Below are positions 1 to 6,156 of a stretch of 9,837 bases of DNA, piece after piece (the stretch's first letter is position 1; each line of letters starts with the position of its first letter). This DNA comes from JAUWOY01 sp034431315 (GTDB lineage Bacteria > Chloroflexota > Anaerolineae > VGOG01). The stretch covers positions 1-9,837 of the forward strand of contig DAOUDK010000003.1 of assembly GCA_034431315.1 (NCBI GenBank). The letters are read 5' to 3'. The notes under the pieces are model-generated. The model worked only from the letters and a program-made list of their open reading frames with translations, had not been told where the DNA came from and did no database searches. Position numbers and translations under genes: made by a program.

Positions 1-69
1 TTCAATGCCGCTAACGTGCGTTGGCGTGATGGTCGCTCGCTGCGCATCTCAGTCGCGCCGCCTGGCTAA
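1..69 (+). CDS. possible 3' end of an unidentified plus-strand gene (partial)
   Basis: Frame 1 is open from the first base to a TAA stop at 67-69, giving 22 residues ending in SLRISVAPPG. It is too short to recognise and has no start in view. It is the only hint of a gene left of the toxin-antitoxin pair. If real, it converges on the DUF5615 toxin gene, whose stop lies 65 bases further on. An open stretch this short can arise by chance, so support is weak. Confidence 0.25.
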   Translation, partial: FNAANVRWRDGRSLRISVAPPG

Positions 70-134
70 TCTCTAATTATGCGGTTGTTAAGGTGCTGGT
101 CAAACCTCATGCTAACGTGCTCATTCATGGACTC
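70..134. other. short intergenic stretch
   Basis: About 65 bases between the possible plus-strand gene end and the stop of the toxin gene. The sequence is locally richer in A and T. A 10-base word, GCTAACGTGC, at 111-120 also occurs at 10-19. No hairpin with a T-run that would make a convincing terminator was seen. Confidence 0.4.
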
Positions 135-512
135 TTATCGGCCCCTTCCTTTGATCGGCAATGAGCGTACCCGGATGCCCCGCTCGTTTACGCTGACCAG
201 CGCACCTGCTTCCAACTGCTCGGTGAAGCGGGCAAGGACCTCGGCTAGATAGCGGTTCACCTGAGTAGGTCTCATATCATTCAGTCGAAATGTGATCACA
301 CTGGGAACACTGGCCCGGCCTACGGCAATTATCCGGCCAAAATCAAGATCGTGGGTCAGGATCACCCGCCCCTCGTTCCGGGCCTTCTCGACAATCTCGT
401 CATCTTCCAACTGTTGGAGCCCCTGGTCACGCAAGTGGACAGCATCATGTCCCTGAGCACGTAGGAAGGCGACCGTGCTACGCGCCAGACCCATGTCAGC
501 AAGGAACTTCAT
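135..512 (-). CDS. DUF5615 (PIN-like, Mut7-C-type) toxin of a toxin-antitoxin pair
   Basis: A 125-residue protein of the DUF5615/COG4634 PIN-like family, whose members are predicted metal-dependent ribonucleases partnered with DUF433 antitoxins. The N-terminal MKFLAD gives the first acidic residue (Asp6). DDEI at 37-40 and THDLDFG at 53-59 (Asp55, Asp57) supply the rest of the expected acidic cluster. The full-length family fold appears present. The start was chosen at the ATG that overlaps the antitoxin stop as ATGA (509-512), with GGGAG about 7 bases upstream; a longer reading to 569 would run into the antitoxin gene and adds no family sequence. Overlap with the antitoxin implies translational coupling. 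Target RNA is unknown. The family call is strong; ribonuclease activity is inferred from the fold. Confidence 0.92.
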   Translation of the reverse strand: MKFLADMGLARSTVAFLRAQGHDAVHLRDQGLQQLEDDEIVEKARNEGRVILTHDLDFGRIIAVGRASVPSVITFRLNDMRPTQVNRYLAEVLARFTEQLEAGALVSVNERGIRVRSLPIKGRGR

Positions 513-745
513 GCGGGAACTCCCACAGGGATGTAGACGATGTCCTCGGCAGCCCAGGCCGCATAACACAAGGCCTGCCGGATATCTTCCGGCTCCAGAT
601 CGGGATACTCATCGCTGATCTCCTCGACTGTCATCCCGTTGGCTACCAGGTTGACGATGAGCGACACCGAAATGCGCATCCCACGGATGCACGCCCTACC
701 GCCAAGTATGTTTGGATCAGAGGTAATGCGATCAAAACCGAACAT
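509..745 (-). CDS. DUF433 antitoxin
   Basis: A 78-residue DUF433/COG2442 protein. The family signature is clear: FDRITSDPNILGGRACIRGMRISV at residues 4-27 in two adjoining parts (FDRITSDPNILGG, then RACIRGMRISV), followed by EEISDEYPDLEPEDIRQAL. These proteins carry a winged-helix-like DNA-binding domain and serve as antitoxins, probably repressing their own promoter. The start ATG at 743-745 is preceded by a strong GGAGGAG ribosome-binding site. The gene leads a two-gene operon with the DUF5615 toxin (4-base ATGA overlap). A good sigma70-type promoter lies 60-90 bases upstream at 805-833. Confidence 0.93.
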   Translation of the reverse strand: MFGFDRITSDPNILGGRACIRGMRISVSLIVNLVANGMTVEEISDEYPDLEPEDIRQALCYAAWAAEDIVYIPVGVPA

Positions 746-804
746 GGTATCTCCTCCTCTCGATTCACACTATGCCCATGCTCTCCGGTTACTATACCAC
801 TACG

Positions 805-833
805 ATTTTACCCTCCATCGGCGGAGAAGTCAA
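805..833 (-). promoter_or_regulatory. sigma70-type promoter for the toxin-antitoxin operon
   Basis: On the minus strand, TTGACT (828-833) and TAAAAT (805-810) are separated by exactly 17 bases. Each hexamer is one mismatch from the TTGACA/TATAAT consensus. The -10 box lies about 60 bases upstream of the DUF433 start. It is the best promoter match noticed in the window and separates the toxin-antitoxin pair from the metabolic operon. Confidence 0.7.
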
Positions 834-955
834 GTGCATCATCTCCAGCTTCTTCCAATAGGGTTCGTCCATCAAGCGTTAGTACAAGACCCCATCCATT
901 ATCCGGACAGGGCCTTATCTTGACATCGTTACATTTGCTGGGACCACACCCGCAC
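834..955. other. intergenic stretch upstream of the toxin-antitoxin promoter
   Basis: Between the promoter and the stem-loop that ends the dehydrogenase gene I see no gene with a ribosome-binding site and no recognised family. The open frame covering 639-923 on the plus strand is mostly antisense to the DUF433 gene and carries no family motif. Confidence 0.5.
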
Positions 956-986
956 GGGTACGAAGCTAAAAGTAAGCTTCGTACCC
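956..986 (-). terminator. perfect 12-bp stem-loop overlapping the dehydrogenase stop codon
   Basis: GGGTACGAAGCT (956-967) is the exact reverse complement of AGCTTCGTACCC (975-986), with a 7-base loop. The TAG stop of the dehydrogenase (966-968) lies at the stem/loop edge, so the last codons form one arm. No T-run follows, so a classical Rho-independent terminator is not shown. It may protect or end the operon mRNA. Confidence 0.6.
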
Positions 987-2069
987 CTCAATGCCCAACT
1001 CGTCCCGGATGGCGCGCAATTCATCCAGCAGGTTTGGATTCACAGGGACACCCTGCTGGCGAATGCGCTTCTCGTTCTCATACTCTTTCTCACCGGCCAC
1101 GTAGATGCGTTCCTGACCCGGCGCTTGGCGCGCGTTCTGCAACGCGCGCATGATCTGGCCGGTGATGCGACGGGAGACGTCCAGGGGGATGAAGTGTTCG
1201 ATGTTTATGGCCAGGAAGAAGTGACCCAACATGTAGGGACGGCGAGAGCCATCCTCAGCGAACCCCAGGAGGTCTTTCAAGAACATCCCACCGCACAGCG
1301 AGGCGGAGAGAATCTCGACTATGGTAGCCAGGTCGTAGCCTTTGTACCCGGCCAGCAACTCTCCTGCACCACCGAGCGGCAGGAGGGCCGCCGTCGCCGC
1401 CCCCAGGTGCTTGAGAATCCTGTCCGCGTCGGTGAGAGGGTTCCCCTCGGCATCAATGACCCAGCCTTCGGGCACAGGTTTTTCGGCACGGGCCAGCACT
1501 TCGATCTTGCCCCGCTGCGTGATGGAGGTGGCGCCGTCGAAGCAGAAAGGATAGTCCATATCGGACGGCGCGGCGAAGGCAATGGGATTCGTGCCCAGCA
1601 TCGGCTCGGTGCTGAAGGTGGGGGCAATGGCCGGACGGGCGTTGGTCACCGCCAGCCCCATCATCCCCTCTTTGGCAGCCATCAGCGGGTAGTAGCCGGC
1701 GATGCCAAAGTGAGTGCCGTTGCGCACCGCCACCGCGCCCAGGCCGTACTTCCTGGCTTTGTCCATCGCCATCCGCATGGAGCGGTAGGCAATCACGTGT
1801 CCCATGCCGTGATGCCCATCCACCAGAGCGGTGGTCTCCGTCTCTTTGACTATTTCCATCTCGGTCTCGAAACGGTGTTGCCCACGACGGATGCGGTCGT
1901 AGTAATACTTGAGCCGCGCCACGCCGTGCGATTCGATGCCCCGCAGGTCGGCGGCGATGAGCACGTCGGCACAGATGCTGGCCTCCTCCTGAGGCACGCC
2001 AAGCCGCTGGAACACCTCCATCATAAAGCTTTCCACAACCTTGACTGGAATGCACGTCCTCTCTGTCAT
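966..2069 (-). CDS. malate/L-lactate/(R)-sulfolactate dehydrogenase family oxidoreductase (Ldh_2; ComC-like)
   Basis: A 367-residue NAD(P)-dependent 2-hydroxyacid dehydrogenase of the Ldh_2 family, which includes malate, ureidoglycolate, diketogulonate and (R)-sulfolactate (ComC) dehydrogenases. It would interconvert a 2-hydroxy acid and its 2-keto acid in the cytoplasm. Visible family motifs in order: DLRGIESHGVARL at 41-53 (with the conserved SHG histidine), RNGTHFGIAGYY at 116-127, LGTNPIAFAAP at 158-168 and GYKGYDLA at 241-248. Length is normal. The start at 2067-2069 was preferred over one 30 bases upstream because AAGGAAGGAG lies 7 bases before it and the family sequence begins there. 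It is the last gene of the operon, 119 bases after the LarA-like gene. Pairing with a racemase and a ComA homologue makes sulfolactate an attractive substrate, but lactate, malate or a sugar acid cannot be excluded. Confidence 0.94.
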   Translation of the reverse strand: MTERTCIPVKVVESFMMEVFQRLGVPQEEASICADVLIAADLRGIESHGVARLKYYYDRIRRGQHRFETEMEIVKETETTALVDGHHGMGHVIAYRSMRMAMDKARKYGLGAVAVRNGTHFGIAGYYPLMAAKEGMMGLAVTNARPAIAPTFSTEPMLGTNPIAFAAPSDMDYPFCFDGATSITQRGKIEVLARAEKPVPEGWVIDAEGNPLTDADRILKHLGAATAALLPLGGAGELLAGYKGYDLATIVEILSASLCGGMFLKDLLGFAEDGSRRPYMLGHFFLAINIEHFIPLDVSRRITGQIMRALQNARQAPGQERIYVAGEKEYENEKRIRQQGVPVNPNLLDELRAIRDELGIEGYEAYF

Positions 2070-2076
2070 GTTCTGG

Positions 2077-2086
2077 CTCCTTCCTT
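2077..2086 (-). promoter_or_regulatory. ribosome-binding site fixing the dehydrogenase start
   Basis: AAGGAAGGAG on the minus strand lies 7 bases before the ATG at 2069. The alternative ATG at 2099 would place this site inside the coding region. Confidence 0.75.
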
Positions 2087-2188
2087 TATGGTAATTCACG
2101 ATTCAGTTGAGATTCATAGATTCGGGTTGCCATCGAAGGCATAGGTGGTCGGTTGGGCCGTTCGTCGCTGGGTCTGGATAGGATAGCG
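2087..2188 (-). other. intergenic gap with repeated GAATC words
   Basis: The gap between the larA-like stop and the dehydrogenase ribosome-binding site carries GAATC three times on the minus strand (2119-2123, 2111-2115, 2100-2104) and a fourth partial copy GAAT (2094-2097). No convincing -35/-10 pair was found. The repeats could be a binding site for a regulator, or simply chance. Confidence 0.35.
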
Positions 2189-3463
2189 TCAAGATGTTCG
2201 CTGGGCGCATACGTAGGGGATCGTGAATGAAGCTAGCGGCATAATGCCCACCCACGCGTTCGCCGGCAAATCAGATAGGGCAATCGCCAGCGCCTCGTCT
2301 ATGCTGGTCACGGGCGTGAGCAGCAGGCGGTGCGTAAAGTCGGAGGCCATGTCGGAGACCAGGAGGACGCGCACGCGAACAGCGTCTCGTGTGATCAGCA
2401 GGGCCTTGTGTGGCCCCACGCGGAATGCCTCGCGCTGGAAACGGGTCAAGACCTCCTCGTGGGAACTCACGTCCTCCATCCAGGCTTCGTAGGACTGACT
2501 GCCGCTACCCTCCGGGCAGGCTGCCGCCAGGATCACTGTCCCACCATCGCATGTGACCAGGCTGGCGTGGGCCAGCGCTTTCTGCGACTGGTAGAGGTTG
2601 ATGTCTTTGGGATGACCGCCAGGGGAGGCGATGACCAGATCGAAAGGAGCAGCAACGGCTACCTGGCAGGCTTCACGGCTCAGTGGAATCCCGGTTTCCA
2701 TGACCGCCCGTGGCTCGCCGGCGATAACTCGCACCATCTCCTTCCGCCCGTTGAGGATGGCGTTCAGGGCCAAGTGCACGCCGATCACTCGCCCGATCTC
2801 CTCCACGTCCTGCCGGGCCGGGTTATCGGCGTAGCGGCCCAACTGGGCGCGTGGATCGGTCATCATGGCGTGGTTGTGATTAACCGTGTCCCGCCCGGCC
2901 AGCCCGATGGCCGCGCTCTTGACACCGCCGGAGAAGCCCTGGAACTGGTGGGGCTCGATGTTGCCCACGACGATCCGCAGATCGGCCTCGACAAAGTGGC
3001 GGTTGACCCACACCGGAGTGCCCCGTGAGGTCGTGCCCAGGTGCACCAGGTTCTCCCGGTCGTCTGCGTCGTGGCACGACACCGGATAGCGGGCGAGGAT
3101 CTCTTCCGGAACGACGCGGGGGTACTCCTGCGGGGGCATCGGGGGGTGTGTGCCGGTGGCGATGATGAGTGTGATCGCCTCTGGGGGCAGCCCAAGTTCT
3201 TCGAGACGGTGCAGCAGGGGCGGCAGCAGATGTCGGTGGGGCACCGGCCTGGTCTTGTCGTTGATGGCGATGGCCGCGGAACGGACATCCTGGAAATCCG
3301 CCAAGTCCACGCCACCAACCGGCGCAGTCAGCGCTGCTTCCACAGCGCCGGCCGGGTCGGGTGCCGCTGGCGTCTCCGGTGGCGCCACGACCTCAGCCTC
3401 CACTGCATCGGGCAGGCTAAAGCTCAGATGTCCCTTGCCATAGGGTAGGCTGAATTTAGACAT
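2189..3463 (-). CDS. LarA-type nickel-pincer 2-hydroxyacid racemase/epimerase
   Basis: A 424-residue LarA (DUF2088) family protein. Family members use a covalently bound nickel-pincer nucleotide to racemise or epimerise 2-hydroxy acids by hydride transfer. The catalytic set of Lactiplantibacillus plantarum LarA (His108, His174, Lys184, His200) is matched at identical spacing: His106 in GTHPP, His172 in IEPHQF, Lys182 in GGVKS (the pincer-anchoring lysine) and His198 in NHNH. Gln292 and Lys295 in LYQSQK match the LarA Q295/K298 pair. DKTRPVP at 69-75 fits the N-terminal domain. GGGGAG lies 8 bases before the ATG, and the gene starts 15 bases after the GH4 stop, so the two are probably co-transcribed. 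Substrate is not fixed: known relatives act on lactate, malate, phenyllactate, 2-hydroxyglutarate or gluconate. LarB, LarC and LarE, needed to make the cofactor, are not in the window. Inferred role: racemising the hydroxy acid used by the adjacent dehydrogenase. Confidence 0.92.
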   Translation of the reverse strand: MSKFSLPYGKGHLSFSLPDAVEAEVVAPPETPAAPDPAGAVEAALTAPVGGVDLADFQDVRSAAIAINDKTRPVPHRHLLPPLLHRLEELGLPPEAITLIIATGTHPPMPPQEYPRVVPEEILARYPVSCHDADDRENLVHLGTTSRGTPVWVNRHFVEADLRIVVGNIEPHQFQGFSGGVKSAAIGLAGRDTVNHNHAMMTDPRAQLGRYADNPARQDVEEIGRVIGVHLALNAILNGRKEMVRVIAGEPRAVMETGIPLSREACQVAVAAPFDLVIASPGGHPKDINLYQSQKALAHASLVTCDGGTVILAAACPEGSGSQSYEAWMEDVSSHEEVLTRFQREAFRVGPHKALLITRDAVRVRVLLVSDMASDFTHRLLLTPVTSIDEALAIALSDLPANAWVGIMPLASFTIPYVCAQRTS

Positions 3464-3478
3464 CGGTGCTGCTCCCCA

Positions 3479-3892
3479 TCAGGCGAACTGCGGCAGGTAT
3501 TCGGCAAATGTCGTCAGGAAGTCATCCAAGATAGCCCGCGCCCGGTCAACGTCGTTCATCATCGGATCGAGCAACAGGCCCTGCAGGGCCAACTCCCGGT
3601 CGCCCTTGACCACGGCATCCACCACCAGCGAACTGAGCGCCAGTTCGCGGCGGCACAGCTCGGCGACGCCATCCGGCAGGGGCGGGAAGTTCAACCCCCG
3701 GATACCGAAGCCGGAGATGACGCCCGGTGCCTCGACGATGGCGTCGTCCGGCAGGTTGGGGATCAGGCCGTCGTTGGGCAGGTTGAGCTGGAGGTGGTAG
3801 TGATTGTCGTTGAATGTGATGGCCTCAACGATCTCCGTCACCCCCTCGCTGACGGCCCGTTTCAGTTCGTCTATCGGCCGCTCTCCTGCCAC
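3479..3892 (-). CDS. GH4 glycosidase, C-terminal part after a frameshift
   Basis: A 137-residue open frame carrying the C-terminal third of the GH4 glycosidase whose N-terminal part is at 3825-4871. It contains the family's NDNHYHLQLNLPNDGLIPNL, VEAPGVISGFG and the helical tail with LLLDPMMND. The frame is offset by one base from the upstream part, and the family sequence continues across the junction as AYVAGERPIDELKR. The indicated start is GTG (3890-3892) with GGGAGG 5 bases upstream, so internal initiation is possible. More simply, it is the same gene interrupted by one extra base in a run of three G's (3901-3903). It cannot act alone, since the NAD and metal sites are in the other part. 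Confidence 0.82.
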   Translation of the reverse strand: MAGERPIDELKRAVSEGVTEIVEAITFNDNHYHLQLNLPNDGLIPNLPDDAIVEAPGVISGFGIRGLNFPPLPDGVAELCRRELALSSLVVDAVVKGDRELALQGLLLDPMMNDVDRARAILDDFLTTFAEYLPQFA

Positions 3893-4871
3893 ATAGGCCT
3901 CCCACCTGCGCCTTGCGGTCGGCGCGCCGACGCCGGTTGCCCTCCCAACTCTGCAACTTCAGGTCGTATTTCTCCCACGGCTTGGTGATAGGGTCGTGGG
4001 TCCAGGCCAGATACTCACACAGGTGACTGTCGCCCGGCGTGGGCATCAGTCCAAAGATCTCGAACAGATCGCGAGTCAGCGGCTCAAAGTCCTTCCGATA
4101 ATGGTGCAGCCACCTTTCACGCAGCAGCGGGTAGAGGTCTTCGCCCGTCTCTTTGTCGCGAATGTCGTACACCCACGAGAAGTGGTTGAGCCCCGCCGCC
4201 TTGATGTCCAGATGCCGGTAGCCCGCCATGGCGACCGGGACGAAGTTGGCCTGGTTGTCATAATTGGTATGGACGTGAAAACCTTCGGGTATCTGCAGAC
4301 CCCAGCGGTTAGCTAGCACTGCCGCAGCCATGGCGTAGGCCCATAACAACTGGTGGCAAAGCCCCACGACCTTGATTCTGGTATAACGCTGCACCACCCA
4401 GGTCAGCCGGATCATGGGGTTAGTGAAGTTGAGGTACCAGGCATCGGGGCACAAGCGTTCCATATCCTGGGCGATGGCGAGGATCAGCGGGGCATTGCGG
4501 GCCGTGTGGGCAAACGCGCCCGGACCGCTGTTCTCGGCGTAGGGCTGGCGCACGCCGTGCTTGAGCGGTATCTTCCAGTCCAACTCCCACACCTCTTCTC
4601 GTGGGCCGACCTGAACGGAGACGACCACGAAGTCCGCGCCGGGCAGCGCTTCCTCCCGTTCGGTGGTGCCCCAGATCGTCATCTGCGAGTCCCACGCCTG
4701 GTTCATCTTGTGGGCGAGGGCGGTCATCGTTTTCAGACCGGCCTCGTCAATATCCACCAGCGCCACTTCCGCGCCCCGCAGCCGCTGGCCGCGAATGATG
4801 GTCGCCAGGTTGCTCAAGCCGAATACGGCGCTTCCCGCACCGATGCAGACAATTTTGGGTGGCTTTGCCAT
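3825..4871 (-). CDS. GH4 family NAD- and metal-dependent glycosidase, N-terminal part (frameshifted)
   Basis: Glycoside hydrolase family 4 enzymes cleave glycosidic bonds by an NAD- and Mn-dependent oxidation/elimination mechanism and include alpha-glucosidases, alpha-galactosidases and alpha-galacturonidases/glucuronidases. This part shows the Rossmann motif IGAGSAVFG at 10-18, DID at 40-42, NFTNPMIR at 148-155, the metal-binding Cys172 and His173 in GLCHQ, and His230 in GLNHFSW. The start at 4869-4871 follows AGGAGGAG at 5 bases and lies 16 bases after the aldolase stop. Family homology ends near residue 323; the remaining 25 or so Arg-rich residues are out of frame. Removing one G from the run at 3901-3903 restores one 463-residue protein, a normal GH4 length. 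Either a sequencing error or a recent mutation. The preferred sugar cannot be read from the sequence. Confidence 0.88.
   Translation of the reverse strand: MAKPPKIVCIGAGSAVFGLSNLATIIRGQRLRGAEVALVDIDEAGLKTMTALAHKMNQAWDSQMTIWGTTEREEALPGADFVVVSVQVGPREEVWELDWKIPLKHGVRQPYAENSGPGAFAHTARNAPLILAIAQDMERLCPDAWYLNFTNPMIRLTWVVQRYTRIKVVGLCHQLLWAYAMAAAVLANRWGLQIPEGFHVHTNYDNQANFVPVAMAGYRHLDIKAAGLNHFSWVYDIRDKETGEDLYPLLRERWLHHYRKDFEPLTRDLFEIFGLMPTPGDSHLCEYLAWTHDPITKPWEKYDLKLQSWEGNRRRRADRKAQVGGLCGRRAADRRTETGRQRGGDGDR
3898..3906 (-). other. one-base frameshift site in the GH4 gene
   Basis: On the minus strand the region reads GGTGGGAGG. Upstream family sequence is in one frame and downstream family sequence (EAYVAGERP) in the frame one base later. 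Dropping one G from GGG gives KAQVEAYVAGERP without a stop. The 1393-base span from start to stop is one more than a multiple of three, as expected for a single inserted base. Confidence 0.8.
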
Positions 4872-4887
4872 TGCTACTCCTCCTGAC

Positions 4888-5934
4888 CTACTGCTCAATG
4901 TATCGAGTCAAGAAATCCATTTCCCTATCCCGATGGGCCATCGTCACCCCAATCGCGTCATCGGCGGAGATCCCCCGGTGCACGATGTCGCTGATCGCTT
5001 GAGCCACGGCCGCCGGGTCCTCAGGCCCCGGGAACGACACGTTGCGTCCAACCAGTGCACCGCGCACGTTGGAACGCGTAGCCATGCCAGCCGCAAAATC
5101 CCTGTAGATGGGTCGCGGGTCCTCCTTGGAAGGTCCTCCGAGCATGAGGATGGGCATGGTCGTGGCCATTGTCACCCGGTAGAAGTCCTCGCAGTAGGGG
5201 AGCTTCATCCAGGTGTGACGTGACGAATCACCTAGGCCAGCGATCACTCCTACCAGTTTGACCAGTTCATTGGCCGTGTTCTTGCTCACCCACCTGCCGT
5301 CCACGTAATCCATCCGCAGTGGCTCCACAAAGGGAACCACGTTGTAGCGGTTCAGGTCTGTGACGGCCTTGGCGCAGTAGTCAATCTGCCACAGAGTGCG
5401 CTCGTCGTCCGGCACGAAGCGGAACATCATCTTGCCGCCGTCCAGACGGAAGCGGGCCAGGGATTCGGCAGTGTAAGAACCGAAGCGGTCGTCCAATTCG
5501 CCGACGACACCGGCGACGCCGCCGCGCTGCATGCAGCCAATGAGCACTTTCTCGTCCAGGAAGGACGGGCCGCCGCCTTTCCGGACCAGATAGTCAAGGA
5601 TGAGCAGGTCTTCAATCATGTCCGGGGTGCTCATGAAGCCGTCAAAATCGGAGGCGATGAGCACCCGCATGATGCGCCCCAGGTACTCCTGACGGTTCGC
5701 CATCTTGAAGGGATCGCTACCCAAGACGGTGACGCCACGGGCAGGGTGATCAGCCGCCAGGATGGTCAGTTTGCCATCCTGGGTGAGGCGCGGGCGACGC
5801 TTGCGGGCCAGCGCCTGCTGTTCGATGATCTCTGGGGCATCCACCCGAATGTCGGTGATTCTCTCAAAGATGTGATCCGGGAAGAAACGCTTCAAATCGA
5901 AGGCATAGTCGCCCAAGATATATTCAGTCGTCAT
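4888..5934 (-). CDS. class I (beta/alpha)8 aldolase, DhnA/Cgl0159-like
   Basis: A 348-residue protein resembling the DhnA-type class I aldolases and the Cgl0159 family found in sugar and inositol gene clusters. Such enzymes split a ketose phosphate through a lysine Schiff base. Visible features are TILAADHPARG at 57-67, SDFDGFMSTPDM at 95-106, GGKMMFRF at 166-173, WMKLPY at 242-247 with Lys244 as the probable Schiff-base lysine, PILMLGGPSKEDP at 261-273 and the phosphate-site-like GALVGRNV at 292-299. The start is preceded by GGAGGAGG at 8 bases. It sits upstream of the GH4 gene (16-base gap) and downstream of the phosphofructokinase, so it plausibly cleaves the product of that kinase. The substrate could be fructose bisphosphate, a deoxy-sugar phosphate or 6-sulfofructose phosphate; residues alone do not decide. 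Confidence 0.8.
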   Translation of the reverse strand: MTTEYILGDYAFDLKRFFPDHIFERITDIRVDAPEIIEQQALARKRRPRLTQDGKLTILAADHPARGVTVLGSDPFKMANRQEYLGRIMRVLIASDFDGFMSTPDMIEDLLILDYLVRKGGGPSFLDEKVLIGCMQRGGVAGVVGELDDRFGSYTAESLARFRLDGGKMMFRFVPDDERTLWQIDYCAKAVTDLNRYNVVPFVEPLRMDYVDGRWVSKNTANELVKLVGVIAGLGDSSRHTWMKLPYCEDFYRVTMATTMPILMLGGPSKEDPRPIYRDFAAGMATRSNVRGALVGRNVSFPGPEDPAAVAQAISDIVHRGISADDAIGVTMAHRDREMDFLTRYIEQ

Positions 5935-6156
5935 AGCTCAAGCCTCCTCCATTGATACGTGTTGCGTGCTGTGTGTTCCGTTCGATTAAATGAGTACAGA
6001 GGCTCTTTGGGATTTCGCGGGGTCGAAGCGTTGGAGTCCCCAACTCGTTGGGGTGGTGGCACGACAAACCCGAACAAGTTCGGGACTCCGGTACGTCATC
6101 CACGCAGACTTCCAGAGACCCAGTGCGGAACACGCAGCATGTTTTCTGAAATAACC
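5935..6156. other. intergenic gap between phosphofructokinase and aldolase genes
   Basis: The 222-base gap holds the aldolase ribosome-binding site (5943-5950) and a 57-bp palindromic repeat element (6033-6089). TTTAAT near 5985-5990 on the minus strand could be a -10 box, but no matching -35 was seen, so no promoter is claimed. No short gene is evident. Confidence 0.5.
6033..6089. repeat. 57-bp double-hairpin repeat, copy 1
   Basis: Outer arms GGAGTC (6033-6038) and GACTCC (6084-6089) enclose two small palindromes. One is CCCCAACTCGTTGGGG (6038-6053, 7-bp stem, 2-base loop) and the other CCCGAACAAGTTCGGG (6069-6084, same geometry), joined by a 15-base linker. A second copy of equal length is at 9305-9361; arms and palindromes are conserved while the linker differs. 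This is the pattern of a dispersed palindromic (REP/MITE-like) element that folds on both strands. Confidence 0.88.

Noticed and set aside
10..120. 10-base direct repeat GCTAACGTGC at 10-19 and 111-120, as a possible attachment or target-site duplication
   Set aside because: It is too short, with no integrase, tRNA or element between the copies; probably chance.
639..923. Plus-strand open frame reaching into the gap upstream of the antitoxin
   Set aside because: The first third is antisense to DUF433, the rest covers the promoter, and there is no start signal or family motif.
956..986. Classical Rho-independent terminator after the dehydrogenase
   Set aside because: The stem is perfect but no T-run follows on the minus strand, so only a stem-loop of uncertain role is claimed.
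1125..2144. 339-codon open frame on the plus strand
   Set aside because: It lies antisense to the dehydrogenase, has no ribosome-binding site or family motif, and is His/Gly/Arg-rich as expected for a shadow of a GC-rich gene.
3479..4871. Assigning the GH4 enzyme as a sulfoquinovosidase or alpha-galactosidase
   Set aside because: The family motifs set the mechanism but not the sugar; I know of no GH4 member shown to act on sulfoquinovose glycosides, and the residues that select substrate could not be aligned by eye.
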